Positions 15,435-24,028 of a DNA stretch of 33,742 nt are shown here, piece by piece (positions within the stretch are counted from its first letter, which is position 1; the number at the start of each line of letters is the position of its first letter). The position numbers were made by a program, and so were the translations under genes. Origin of the DNA: Streptomyces carpinensis (GTDB lineage Bacteria; Actinomycetota; Actinomycetes; Streptomycetales; Streptomycetaceae); contig NZ_MUBM01000137.1 of assembly GCF_002154505.1 (NCBI RefSeq), positions 1 to 33,742 on the forward strand, read 5' to 3'. The notes beneath the pieces are model-generated. The model made no database searches. It saw nothing but the letters and a program-made list of their open reading frames with translations, and had not been told where the DNA came from.

Positions 15435-16805
15435 TCACACCTCGGCATAGCTGAGCTGCGGGTCGGCCTCGGCGGTGGCACCGGCGGCCGGAACGCGGCC
15501 GCCACCCGGACGGAGGTATACGGCCCAGGTGACCGCGAAGGCCCCGGCGTAGAAGACGAGGAAGGCGACGAAGGCGCCGGTTCCTGACCCGTAGGAGAGG
15601 AACGACTGCCTGAAGGCGAGGTTGATGCCGACGCCGCCGAGCGCGCCCACGGCCCCGATGAGCCCCATGGAGGCCCCGGACAGCCGCCGTGCATGGCTGG
15701 CCGCCGCCTCGCCGGTGAGCCCCTGGGCGAGGGCCTTGGCCTGGAAGATGCCGGGGATCATCTTGTACGTCGACCCGTTGCCGAGCCCGCTGAGCACGAA
15801 CAGCACGACGAACACGGCCACGAACAGCGGCAGCGACCGGTGCATGCCGGCCACGACGAGGACGGCGGTCGCGGCGGCCATGGCGACGAAGTTCCACAGG
15901 GTGATCCGCGCCCCGCCGTAACGGTCGGCGAGCCGGCCGCCCACGGGCCGGATCAGGGACCCGAGCAGCGGCCCGATGAAGGTGAGGTAGGAGGCCTCCA
16001 GCGGCGTACGCCCGAACTGGCTCTGGAGCACCTGTCCGAAGGCGAAGCTGTACCCGATGAACGACCCGAAGGTCCCCACGTACAGCAAGGACATGATCCA
16101 GGTGTGGGCCTCCCTCGCGGCGTCCTTGGCGGCGCCGGTGTCGCTCTTCACGGAGGCGAGGTTGTCCATGAACAGCGCGGCGAGCACGGCGGCGACGACG
16201 ATCAGCGGGATGTAGATCCCCAGCAGCACGCGCGGCCCGCCGCTCGCCCCGATCACCGCGAGGGCGACGAGTTGGATGACGGGCACGCCGACGTTGCCGC
16301 CCCCGGCGTTGAGCCCCAGCGCCCAGCCCTTCCTCCGCATCGGGAAGAAGGCGTTGATGTTGGTCATGGAGGAGGCGAAGTTGCCGCCGCCGACACCCGC
16401 GAGGAGCCCGACCCACAGGAAGGTCGAGAAGGACGTACCCGGGTGCATGACGACGAACGCGGCGACGGTCGGCACGAGCAGCAGACTCGCGGAGACGATG
16501 GTCCAGTTCCGCCCCCCGAAGACGGCGACGGCGAAGGTGTACGGCACCCGTACGACCGCCCCGACCAGCGTCACCAGGGAGGTGAGCAGGAACTTGTCGG
16601 CGGGGCCGAGTCCGTACTCGGGGCCCATGAACAGCACGAGCACGGACCACAGGGTCCACACGGAGAACCCGATGTGCTCGGAGAGCACGGAGAAGAACAG
16701 GTTCCGGCCCGCGATCCTCTTCCCCTTCTCCTCCCAGAAGCCCTCGTCCTCCGGGTCCCAGTCCTCGATCCAGCGGCTGCGGCTGGGACTGCGGCTGGCT
16801 GTCAT
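15435..16805 (-). CDS. narK: NarK-family nitrate/nitrite transporter
   Basis: A 456-residue major facilitator protein with about 12 membrane segments. It carries the glycine-rich nitrate signatures of the NarK/NasA family: GVGGGNFASSMTNINAFFP near residue 140 and NAGGGNVGVPV near 167 in the first half, and a related GASMGLIGAVGALGGVG in the second. A conserved Arg, RVPY, is in an early transmembrane region. It moves nitrate in and/or nitrite out across the plasma membrane. The first 35 residues are hydrophilic and cytosolic. Start is ATG at 16805 with GGAGG immediately upstream (4-base spacer). nnaR lies downstream on the same strand, and a GlnR-like box lies about 90 bases upstream. Confidence 0.95.
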   Translation of the reverse strand: MTASRSPSRSRWIEDWDPEDEGFWEEKGKRIAGRNLFFSVLSEHIGFSVWTLWSVLVLFMGPEYGLGPADKFLLTSLVTLVGAVVRVPYTFAVAVFGGRNWTIVSASLLLVPTVAAFVVMHPGTSFSTFLWVGLLAGVGGGNFASSMTNINAFFPMRRKGWALGLNAGGGNVGVPVIQLVALAVIGASGGPRVLLGIYIPLIVVAAVLAALFMDNLASVKSDTGAAKDAAREAHTWIMSLLYVGTFGSFIGYSFAFGQVLQSQFGRTPLEASYLTFIGPLLGSLIRPVGGRLADRYGGARITLWNFVAMAAATAVLVVAGMHRSLPLFVAVFVVLFVLSGLGNGSTYKMIPGIFQAKALAQGLTGEAAASHARRLSGASMGLIGAVGALGGVGINLAFRQSFLSYGSGTGAFVAFLVFYAGAFAVTWAVYLRPGGGRVPAAGATAEADPQLSYAEV

Positions 16806-16892
16806 GTCGCCTCCACGGTGCGGTGCGCTGTGATGCGCTCAGTGGCCCGCTCCCGAAGGTAGGAAGACGGCGTTTCCGCACTGTGGCTGTGG

Positions 16893-16908
16893 GTGACCGA
16901 CAGGGAAC
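16893..16908. promoter_or_regulatory. Candidate GlnR box upstream of narK
   Basis: On the plus strand GTGAC (16893-16897), six bases, then GGAAC (16904-16908). This fits the GlnR half-box GTnAC-n6-GAAAC with one mismatch. A second, poorer half-box (CTCAC at 16915-16919) follows six bases later. The site lies 88-103 bases upstream of the narK start. GlnR controls nitrogen assimilation in actinomycetes, and NnaR is reported to act with it. Motif-only evidence. Confidence 0.4.
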
Positions 16909-16915
16909 GTTGCTC

Positions 16916-18124
16916 TCACCCCGGGGGAGGCGAGGGTGAGAGGTGGTGCCGCGGGCGGGCTGAACCGCTCCCGCTCGGCCACAGCCGTGGCTTCCGCTTG
17001 GCCGCCAGGTCCTCGATCCAGCCGAAGGCGAGGATCGCGGCGGCGATGAGCGGCCACACCAGGATGAACATCCACAGGCCGTAGGTCGAGTCGAGAAGTG
17101 CCGACGCCCTGTCGCCCTGCATGAAGGGCAGGTTGTAGGCCTGGTCGAGGAGGGGGACGGTGAGGGTGATGAGGAGGTTGTGCCAGAGGTAGATAGTGAC
17201 GGCTCGGTTGTTCGCGAGGGTGATGAGTCCCTCCCAGTGGCGCAGCCGGGCGGGGAACCGCTGCCAGGACGGGGAGTACTGGAGCAGGATCACGACGACG
17301 GCGAAGGACCAGGTCGCCTGGGCCAGCGGGATGTCGTTCAGATCCCAGCCGTCGGGGCCCTGGTGGCCGGATGCCCACCACAGGGCGAAGGCCATCAGCA
17401 GTGCCGAGACCGAGACGGCCAGATAGCGGGGGATCGTCCGCAGCAGTCCCTCGTGGTGGGCGATGCCGAGGATCCAGCAGCCGCCGTAGACCGCGAAGTC
17501 CGTCACCGCGTTGCCCGTCTCACCGGGGATGGTGACCAGGCCGGTGCCGACGACCGCCGTCAGGACCAGCGGGGCGAGCAGGGTCGGCCACGGGGCTCTG
17601 CGGAAGGCCCGCAGGAGGAGCGGCGAGGCCAGGACGAACCAGAGGTAGGCGCGGAGGTACCACAGCGGGCCCGCCGCGTCGTCCGCCCAGCTCGCATCGA
17701 GCAGGCCGGAGTCTGAGCCCAGGTGCACGGGATAGGGCGGGGCGCCGATCGGGACGACGTAGTCCAGCAGCTTCACCAGACCGGCCGTGCCACCTATGTC
17801 GGGGTCCTTCAGGGGGTTCCAGCCGGCGGCCAGCATCAGCGGCAGGAGCACCGCGGCGAACGCCCAGAGCGGGGGCAGGAGCCTTCTCAGCCTGCCCTTG
17901 ATCACGCTTACCGCCGGGCGGTTCAGCGAGCGTGCCATCAGGGAGCCCGCCAGCGCGAACATCACGCCCATGGACGGGAACAGCACCGTGAGCCAGGCCC
18001 AGCCGAAGAGGTGGTAGAGCACCACCCGGAGCAGGGCGAGGGCGCGCAGGAGGTCCAGGTAGCGGTCCCGGCCGCCGGTCGGCTTGTGCCCGGCGGCGTT
18101 CTCCGGGGCGAGTGCCTGCGTCAT
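16916..18124 (-). CDS. Membrane acyltransferase-3 family protein, third gene of the mat operon
   Basis: A 402-residue integral membrane protein with about ten hydrophobic segments. It resembles acyltransferase family 3 (OafA/IcaC-like): RDRYLDLLRALALLRVVLYH near the N terminus supplies the conserved Arg and His, GPLWYLRAYLWF is typical of the middle, and IYLWHNLLITL occurs near residue 325. Such proteins move acyl groups onto exported sugars or, in IcaC-type members, decorate or assist polysaccharide export. Its ATG overlaps the stop of matB by four bases (ATGA, 18124-18121), so it is translationally coupled to the polymer synthase. I infer a role in O-acylating or exporting the MatAB polymer. 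Substrate is unknown. Confidence 0.85.
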   Translation of the reverse strand: MTQALAPENAAGHKPTGGRDRYLDLLRALALLRVVLYHLFGWAWLTVLFPSMGVMFALAGSLMARSLNRPAVSVIKGRLRRLLPPLWAFAAVLLPLMLAAGWNPLKDPDIGGTAGLVKLLDYVVPIGAPPYPVHLGSDSGLLDASWADDAAGPLWYLRAYLWFVLASPLLLRAFRRAPWPTLLAPLVLTAVVGTGLVTIPGETGNAVTDFAVYGGCWILGIAHHEGLLRTIPRYLAVSVSALLMAFALWWASGHQGPDGWDLNDIPLAQATWSFAVVVILLQYSPSWQRFPARLRHWEGLITLANNRAVTIYLWHNLLITLTVPLLDQAYNLPFMQGDRASALLDSTYGLWMFILVWPLIAAAILAFGWIEDLAAKRKPRLWPSGSGSARPRHHLSPSPPPG

Positions 18125-20328
18125 CCCACCGGCCTCCGATCGATCGTCTCCCCCACGCGCTCGCGTGGTACCGGCCCTCCGGGTGCCTCCACCACGCCCG
18201 TGCGGCGCAGTTTCTGCCAGCGCAGGCGGCCGCCGGTCAGTGCCGTGATCCAGGACTGGAGCAGGACCACGTACATCAGCTGGCGGTAGAGGATCTGCTG
18301 GAGCGGGAGGGAGATCAGGTGCGTGATGCGTTCCCGGTCCAGGCGGAAGGCGTACGCCGCGCAGGTCGCCTGGATGGCCAGGACGCCCAGCCAGGCCAGG
18401 ATCGTCTTCTGCGTCGGGCCGAAGACCACGCCGTAGAGCAGGAAGATGTCGATCAGGGGTGCGAGCAGCGGGGCCACCACCATGAACAGGGACACCAGCG
18501 GCAGGCCCAAGCGGCCGAAGCGGCCGGACGGGCCGCGGTCCAGCAGCGCCCGGCGGTGCTTCCAGATCGCCTGCATGGTGCCGTAGGACCAGCGGTAGCG
18601 CTGGGACCACAGCTGCTGGACCGACTCGGGCGCCTCGGTCCAGGCCCGGGCGTCCTCGGCGTACACCACCCGCCAGCCGGCGCGGTGCAGCGCCATGGTG
18701 ATGTCGGTGTCCTCGGCGAGCGTGTCGTCGCTCATGCCGCCGACCTGCCGCAGGGCGGAGCACCGGAACGCCCCGACCGCGCCCGGGATCGTCGGCATGC
18801 AGCGCAGGAGGTCGTACATGCGGCGGTCGAGGTTGAAGCCCATCACGTACTCGATGTGCTGCCAGGCGCCGATCAACGAGTTCCGGTTGCCGACCTTGGC
18901 GTTGCCGGCCACGGCACCCACCTGTGGGTCGCCGAAGGGCTGGACGAGTTCACGGACGGTGGACGGTTCGAAGACCGTGTCGCCGTCCATCATCACGATC
19001 AGGTCGTGCGTCGCGTGCGCGATCCCGCGGTTCAGGGCGGCCGGCTTGCCCGCGTTGCGCTGGCGCACGACCCGTACGCCGGGCAGGTTCATGGCCTCGA
19101 CGATGTCGGCGGTGCCGTCGGCCGAACCGTCGTCCACCACCACGACCTCGACCGGATGCTCGCTCGCCATCAGGGAACGGACCGTGTTCTCGATGCACTT
19201 GGCCTCGTTGTACGCCGGCACCAGCACCGACACCGGTTCGGTGACCGGCTCTCCCCAGCGGAAGCCGGGGCGGCGCACCCGGCGGGCGTGCGCGCCGGAG
19301 AGCAGCAGCATCAGGGCGAAGCGGGCGATGACCAGGCCGCCGACCACGGCCAGGCAGACGCCCAGGCCGTCGGTGATGTCGTCGGAGGCCTGGACCAGGG
19401 AGATCCACGCCTTGCCCTGCCAGAGGTCGGGGCCGGTGACCGGGGTGAGCGCGCTGGGCGCGCCGAGTGCCTCGGTGAGGTTGTCGAACCGGTAGCCGCG
19501 CGCCTGCAGTTCGGGCAGGTAGCGGTCCAGGGCCTGGACCGTCTGGTGACGGTCGCCGCCGGAGTCGTGCATCAGCACGATCGCGCCCTTGCCGCCCTTG
19601 GGGGTGGCCCGGCGGATGATCTCGCCGACCCCGGGTTTGCGCCAGTCCTCGCTGTCGGCGGTGTTGACCACGGTGATGTAGCCGCGGCTGCCGATGTACT
19701 CGGTCACCGGCCAGGACCGGTTGTCCATGGCGTTGGCGAAGGAGGAGTACGGCGGCCGGAAGAGCGAGGTGCGCACGCCCGCCGCGCCGGTGATGGCCAG
19801 CTGGTTCTGCGACAGCTCCCAGTCGATGCGCCCGCGGGACTGGAAGGAGAGGTCGGGGTGGTTGAAGGTGTGCAGGCCCACCTCGTGGCCCTCTGCGACC
19901 ATGCGCTTGACCAGGTCCGGGTAGCGGGAGGTCATGGTCCCGGTGACGAAGAAGACCGCGTGCGCGTGGTACTTCTTGAGCACGTCCAGCACCTTCGGGG
20001 TCCACGTCGGGTCGGGGCCGTCGTCGAAGGTGAGGACCAGGCGGTGGTCCGGCACGCGCAGACTGGTCGCCCGTCCGCCGCGGGTGTCGATGACGGGGCC
20101 GCCGTCGAGGATCTTCTCCGGCACCTTGTCGATGCCGACCTCGGGGCGGATGCGGTGGTCGGCCAGGATCTCGCTGTGCACGTAGCCGCGCAGCATCAGC
20201 ATCGCCATCAGCGCGGCGAGTACGACCATGGGCAGCAGCTGGCGCAGGGGCAGGCGCGGGGCAGGGCGGGACGCGAGCGGGCGGCCGCCGGCAGGACGGC
20301 GTGTGCCTCTGCGAGAGACGCGTGCCAT
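18121..20328 (-). CDS. matB: MatB-like bifunctional polysaccharide deacetylase / GT2 synthase
   Basis: A 735-residue fusion. A short cytosolic tail and one membrane anchor (residues 31-46) precede a NodB deacetylase (about 95-300) with TFDDGP (100-105), HTFNHPD as the metal-binding His motif, RPPY and VLMHDS. A second membrane span near residue 325-350 leads to a processive GT2 domain with PAYNEA, VVDDGS, MDGDT (DxD), EDTD and QRYRW (QxxRW), then three or more C-terminal membrane spans. It thus joins the roles of PgaB/IcaB and PgaC/IcaA in one chain. MatB (SCO2962) is required for poly-beta-1,6-GlcNAc production and hyphal aggregation in Streptomyces, from memory. ATG at 20328 overlaps the matA stop by one base (TGATG). 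Confidence 0.94.
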   Translation of the reverse strand: MARVSRRGTRRPAGGRPLASRPAPRLPLRQLLPMVVLAALMAMLMLRGYVHSEILADHRIRPEVGIDKVPEKILDGGPVIDTRGGRATSLRVPDHRLVLTFDDGPDPTWTPKVLDVLKKYHAHAVFFVTGTMTSRYPDLVKRMVAEGHEVGLHTFNHPDLSFQSRGRIDWELSQNQLAITGAAGVRTSLFRPPYSSFANAMDNRSWPVTEYIGSRGYITVVNTADSEDWRKPGVGEIIRRATPKGGKGAIVLMHDSGGDRHQTVQALDRYLPELQARGYRFDNLTEALGAPSALTPVTGPDLWQGKAWISLVQASDDITDGLGVCLAVVGGLVIARFALMLLLSGAHARRVRRPGFRWGEPVTEPVSVLVPAYNEAKCIENTVRSLMASEHPVEVVVVDDGSADGTADIVEAMNLPGVRVVRQRNAGKPAALNRGIAHATHDLIVMMDGDTVFEPSTVRELVQPFGDPQVGAVAGNAKVGNRNSLIGAWQHIEYVMGFNLDRRMYDLLRCMPTIPGAVGAFRCSALRQVGGMSDDTLAEDTDITMALHRAGWRVVYAEDARAWTEAPESVQQLWSQRYRWSYGTMQAIWKHRRALLDRGPSGRFGRLGLPLVSLFMVVAPLLAPLIDIFLLYGVVFGPTQKTILAWLGVLAIQATCAAYAFRLDRERITHLISLPLQQILYRQLMYVVLLQSWITALTGGRLRWQKLRRTGVVEAPGGPVPRERVGETIDRRPVG

Positions 20329-21398
20329 CAGGCGAGGGTTCCCGAGGACGCCGGTGCCGACGCACCGGCCGAGGACCCGGTGGGGCCCGGCGCGGAGGTG
20401 GGTCCGGGTGCCGTCGTGGGGCCGGGGCCTGCGGTGCTTCCCGGCCCCGGCTCCTGCGTGACGGGCACCGGAGTGCCCGGACCGTCCGCGACCGTTCCCG
20501 AGCCGCCGCTGCCGGGGCCGCCCGCACTCCCGCTGCTGCCGCCACCGGGAGGTGTCGACGGGTCGGGTGCGGACGGGCCGCCGGTGCTGCTGGGCGTCGG
20601 GTCGGGCGACGAGGTGACCGGTGGCGGGCTCGGTTCGACGACGGGTCCGGACGCGCCGGTGCCCGGGGACTTGGGCCCGCCGGTCCCCGAGGCGCTCGGT
20701 CCGGCAGGGGCCGAGGCGCCCGGCTGGTGCGAACCGGGGGAGGCGTGGGGTGTCGCGGAACCCGCGCTCGCGCCCGCGGTCGGCTTGCCGCCCACGCCCG
20801 GTGCGGAGATCCCCGGCACTGCCGGCGCCCCTGACGCGCCCGGCCCTCCGGGTACGGCGACCCCGCCTCCGGTGCCGGGCGGACGTGCCGGGTCCGAGGG
20901 CGTCGGGGAGGTGTCGACCTTGCTCGCCGGCCGGTCGTCGGCCTGACCCGGAACCGGCAGCCAGGGGGCGTTGGAGTTGCCCGAGACGAGAGTGACGACG
21001 ATGACGACGGCGTAGACCGCGCAGGCGAGCCCCACGGCCATGCCGAGCCGGCGGAACCGCCGACTGCGGCGGCCCGAGGCGTCGACGAAGACCGGCCGGT
21101 CGGAGCCGCCGCCCTCGCGGCCGTTGGTGTCGTGACGGTCGGTGCCCGGATCCTCCGGCTTCCCTTCCGTGCGGTCGAGTCGGACGGTCAGCTCCTCCGG
21201 ATCGGGCCCGTCGTGCCCGGACTCCTCCCACGGGTCCTCGACCCGCAGCGCGCGGCCGACGCCCGTCTCCGGGAACGTCTGGACGTCACCGGCAGTGTCG
21301 CCGCCGTCGTCGCCCTCGACGGCAGGCACGGCTCCGGTCGCGGATGCGGCCGCGGGCCATTCGGGTTGGGCCGGTTCCGGTCCCTTGTTCACGCGCAC
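20328..21398 (-). CDS. matA: MatA-like membrane protein with long Pro/Gly/Ser-rich extracellular domain
   Basis: A 356-residue protein. The N-terminal 110 residues are acidic and cytosolic, followed by RRSRRFRR and one membrane span (about 118-138). The remaining 215 residues are extracellular and low complexity, dominated by Gly, Pro, Ser, Ala and Thr, with no folded domain visible. Position ahead of matB with a one-base TGATG overlap identifies it as MatA (SCO2963), the partner needed with MatB for polymer-dependent pellet formation. Its molecular role is not established; a wall-spanning or polymer-handling spacer is plausible. Start is GTG at 21398 with GGGGGAAG about 6 bases upstream; a GTG two codons later is an alternative. 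Confidence 0.86.
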   Translation of the reverse strand: MRVNKGPEPAQPEWPAAASATGAVPAVEGDDGGDTAGDVQTFPETGVGRALRVEDPWEESGHDGPDPEELTVRLDRTEGKPEDPGTDRHDTNGREGGGSDRPVFVDASGRRSRRFRRLGMAVGLACAVYAVVIVVTLVSGNSNAPWLPVPGQADDRPASKVDTSPTPSDPARPPGTGGGVAVPGGPGASGAPAVPGISAPGVGGKPTAGASAGSATPHASPGSHQPGASAPAGPSASGTGGPKSPGTGASGPVVEPSPPPVTSSPDPTPSSTGGPSAPDPSTPPGGGSSGSAGGPGSGGSGTVADGPGTPVPVTQEPGPGSTAGPGPTTAPGPTSAPGPTGSSAGASAPASSGTLA

Positions 21399-21536
21399 GT
21401 AGCTTCCCCCAAGGGAGTATTCCGGGCGCGCATACGACTCCGAGCCCGCGTCGCCGGATCAGGCCCCCACCTGTCCATGCGCCCCGTTTTGTCCCACCGT
21501 GCTCGGCGGTCAAGAACCTAACGCTCGCAGGGGTGG

Positions 21537-22541
21537 TCAGGAATCGTGAAGATCAATGATGAACGAAATTGACCGATTTGCCGTTGATTCGTCGATGGCT
21601 GGAATCCATCCGGTTTCGGGTCGGCGCAACCAGCCCTCCCGTGCCGCGAGTTCCGCCGCCGCGCGACGTAGCGCGTCGAACGCGGGATGCACCAGTCCCC
21701 TGCGCCACACGAGCGACACCGGTGACAGCGGAACGGGATCGACGAGCGGCCGTACGACGGTCCGGGGCAGGGCCGGGAACCCGACCACCGCGAGCACGGG
21801 GTGCCCGGTCTTGGCCATCAGCCGCTCGAACTCCTCCACCCCGACGGCCAGCGGAGCCGGCGGCGCGACCGCGATGTCACGGCCGTCGAACAGGTGGTGC
21901 GCGAGCTCGGTCCACTCCGGGGTACGCGGGTTCCCGGCACCGGCGTACACGGTCTCGCCCGCCAGCGCGGCCAGCGGGACCTCGGTCAGCCGAGCCAGCG
22001 GGTGGTCCTCGGGCAGGACGACCGCCATCGGCTCGTACCGCACGAACTGGTGGTCCAGCCTGGCCCGCAGCGCCGGGTCCAGGCCCGCGTACCGACCGAA
22101 GGAGGCGTCCAGGCGGCCCGCCAGCAGCTCGGCCGCCGCGCCCGTCAGCCCACTCTCGAAGCGCGCCATGATCTCGTGCTCGGGGGCGATTTCACGGGCC
22201 CTGTGCAGCACGCGGCGGCCGGTGGCCAGGCCCGGCGAGTTCAGGTCGACGAGCAGCGGCCGGGCCTGTCCGAAGGCGGCCAGCAGCTCGTCCTGGGCGT
22301 CGAGCACCCGGCGCGCGTGCGGCAGCAGCCGCTCGCCGTCGGCGGTCAGGGTCACCTGCCGGGTCGTCCGCACGAACAGCTCTGCGCCCAACTCGCGCTC
22401 CAGCCGCCGTACATCACGGCTGAGCGCCTGCTGGGCCACGTACAGCCGGGCCGCGGCCCGCGTGAAGTGCAGCTCCTCGGCGACGGCGACGAAGGCGCGG
22501 AGCAGGCGGGGGTCCAGGAGGCGGCCGGGCACGACGGGCAT
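21537..22541 (-). CDS. LysR-family transcriptional regulator
   Basis: A 334-residue LysR-type regulator. The N-terminal helix-turn-helix (about residues 8-66) shows LRAFVAVAEELHFTRAAARLYVAQQALSR-type spacing, with the recognition helix around AQQALSRDVRRLE. The effector-binding domain covers about 95-310. Start is ATG at 22541; the usual LysR homology begins eight residues in. A perfect 6-6-6 palindrome abuts the start, and the divergent MFS transporter begins 84 bases away, the classical arrangement of a LysR regulator controlling its neighbour. The inducer is unknown. It lies upstream of the mat operon on the same strand, 138 bases from matA, but is probably not part of it. Confidence 0.93.
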   Translation of the reverse strand: MPVVPGRLLDPRLLRAFVAVAEELHFTRAAARLYVAQQALSRDVRRLERELGAELFVRTTRQVTLTADGERLLPHARRVLDAQDELLAAFGQARPLLVDLNSPGLATGRRVLHRAREIAPEHEIMARFESGLTGAAAELLAGRLDASFGRYAGLDPALRARLDHQFVRYEPMAVVLPEDHPLARLTEVPLAALAGETVYAGAGNPRTPEWTELAHHLFDGRDIAVAPPAPLAVGVEEFERLMAKTGHPVLAVVGFPALPRTVVRPLVDPVPLSPVSLVWRRGLVHPAFDALRRAAAELAAREGWLRRPETGWIPAIDESTANRSISFIIDLHDS

Positions 22542-22559
22542 GCGTTGAACTTACAACGC
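22542..22559. promoter_or_regulatory. Palindromic operator candidate between lysR and MFS genes
   Basis: GCGTTG (22542-22547), six bases, then CAACGC (22554-22559): a perfect inverted repeat with a T-N11-A core, the pattern expected for a LysR-type binding site. It touches the lysR start and is 65 bases upstream of the MFS start, so it could serve autoregulation and divergent activation. Confidence 0.6.
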
Positions 22560-22624
22560 AGGTGCGTGAATTGGCGACGAGAAGGTGTTGGACCACGTGA
22601 TCCACTCCGGGCGACGGTGGGGAC

Positions 22625-23887
22625 ATGCCACCGACGCCTCCCGAGACCACGGCCGAGACGGCCACCGAAGCGAGCGACCGGGCCGTCGCCGCGGTGACCG
22701 CACCGGCGACCGCCAACCCCTACCGCCGCCTCTTCACCGTCCCCGGCGCCCGCGCCTTCACCGCGGGGAACCTCATAGCCCGGCTGCCCTCGGGCATGTT
22801 CGGCGTGAGTGCGGTCGTCATGATCGCCGGATCCCGCGACTCGTACGCCCTCGCCGGCGCCGTCACCGCCACCGGCCTCGCGGCCACCGCGGTGACCGCG
22901 CCCTGGATCGCACGGTCGGTGGACCGCCATGGCCAGGCGCGTACAGCCGTTCCCGCCACCGTCTGTGCGGTGCTGGGCAGCCTGGCCCTCGTGCTGTGCG
23001 TGCACTACGACGCCCCGGACTGGACCCTCTTCGCCGCCTACGCCGCCACCGCCACGACCCCCAACACCGGTGGCATGTCCCGTGCCCGCTGGGCTCACCT
23101 GCTCAAGGGCGACCCCACGGCACTGCACACCGCGAACTCCTTCGAGCAGGCGGCCGACGAGCTGTGCTACATGCTCGGCCCGGTCCTCGCGGCCTTCCTG
23201 TGCGGCACGTTCTTCCCGGAGGCCGGGACGCTGACCGCCGCGGTGCTGCTGCTGGTGGGCGTGCTGCTGTTCGCCGCCCAGCGCTCGACCGAGCCGCCGC
23301 CCCGGCCGCAGACGTCCCCGGCGAAGGCACCCCTGCGCGCCCCGGGCATGCCGGCGCAGCTCGCGGTCTGTCTCGCCATGGGAGCGGTGTTCGGGGCCAT
23401 GGAGGTGGTCACGGTGGCGTTCGCGGACGCCCAGGGGCACCGGTCGGTGGCGGGCGTGGCGCTCGGATTGCAGGCGGCCGGGTCGTGCGTGGCGGGGCTG
23501 GTGTACGGGCTGCTGCGCCCGGCGGGCCCGGCCGACCGGCGGCTGCGGTGGTGCGTGGCGGCGATGACGGCGCTCATGACGCTGCCGCTGCTGGCCGCCA
23601 CGCTGACCGGCTCCCTCGTGCTGCTGTCGGGGGCACTGCTCGTCGCCGGTACGGCGACGGCGCCCACCATGGTCACCAACATGACCCTGGTCCAGCAGCG
23701 CACCCCCGAGGGCCGCCTCAACGAGGGCATGACCCTCGCGGTGACCGGCCTGCTGGGCGGCATCGGCTGCGGCAGCGCGGCCGGCGGCTGGGCGGTGGAG
23801 CACCTGTCGCCGACGGCGGCGTACGGGGTGCCGGTCACGGCGGCGGCGGTGGCGTTGCTGATCTCCCTCGTCCGGCGCACCGGGTGA
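22625..23887 (+). CDS. MFS transporter, divergent from lysR
   Basis: A 420-residue major facilitator protein with about 12 predicted membrane spans. The N-terminal 30 residues are hydrophilic and Thr/Ala-rich. The inter-helix motif after span 2 reads RSVDRHGQAR, a diverged form of the MFS motif A. A charged loop near residue 200-230 (RSTEPPPRPQTSP) separates the two halves. The substrate is not deducible; similar Streptomyces proteins are annotated as drug or small-molecule exporters. Start is ATG at 22625 with GGTGGGGAC just upstream as a modest ribosome-binding site. It is convergent with ssrA, with two hairpins between them. Confidence 0.87.
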   Translation: MPPTPPETTAETATEASDRAVAAVTAPATANPYRRLFTVPGARAFTAGNLIARLPSGMFGVSAVVMIAGSRDSYALAGAVTATGLAATAVTAPWIARSVDRHGQARTAVPATVCAVLGSLALVLCVHYDAPDWTLFAAYAATATTPNTGGMSRARWAHLLKGDPTALHTANSFEQAADELCYMLGPVLAAFLCGTFFPEAGTLTAAVLLLVGVLLFAAQRSTEPPPRPQTSPAKAPLRAPGMPAQLAVCLAMGAVFGAMEVVTVAFADAQGHRSVAGVALGLQAAGSCVAGLVYGLLRPAGPADRRLRWCVAAMTALMTLPLLAATLTGSLVLLSGALLVAGTATAPTMVTNMTLVQQRTPEGRLNEGMTLAVTGLLGGIGCGSAAGGWAVEHLSPTAAYGVPVTAAAVALLISLVRRTG

Positions 23888-23954
23888 CCCGGCGGTCCGT
23901 GCGGGCGGTGGTCCGTGCGGGGCATATGAATGGACACCATGAAGGGAGCCCATG

Positions 23955-23992
23955 ACAGAGGCCCTGCCGCTCGTGAGCGGCAGGGCCTCTGT
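23955..23992. terminator. Strong bidirectional terminator between MFS gene and ssrA
   Basis: ACAGAGGCCCTGCCGCT (23955-23971) pairs perfectly with AGCGGCAGGGCCTCTGT (23976-23992), a 17-bp stem with a 4-base loop. It lies 68 bases after the MFS stop and 37 bases beyond the tmRNA 3' end and can serve both strands. Confidence 0.85.
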
Positions 23993-24002
23993 CCACATGG
24001 GT

Positions 24003-24023
24003 GGGAAGGCTCGGGGCCTTCCC
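24003..24023 (-). terminator. Stem-loop just after the tmRNA 3' end
   Basis: GGGAAGGC (24003-24010) pairs with GCCTTCCC (24016-24023) across a 5-base loop. It begins six bases beyond the mature tmRNA end and is probably the primary ssrA terminator or a 3' processing signal. Confidence 0.6.
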
Positions 24024-24028
24024 GATCG

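Noticed and set aside
18112..20946. Plus-strand open frame of 944 codons opposite matB/matA
   Set aside because: Its composition is that of a reverse-frame shadow (Ala, Gly, Arg, His, Gln-rich) with no family motif, while the minus strand encodes clear NodB and GT2 domains.
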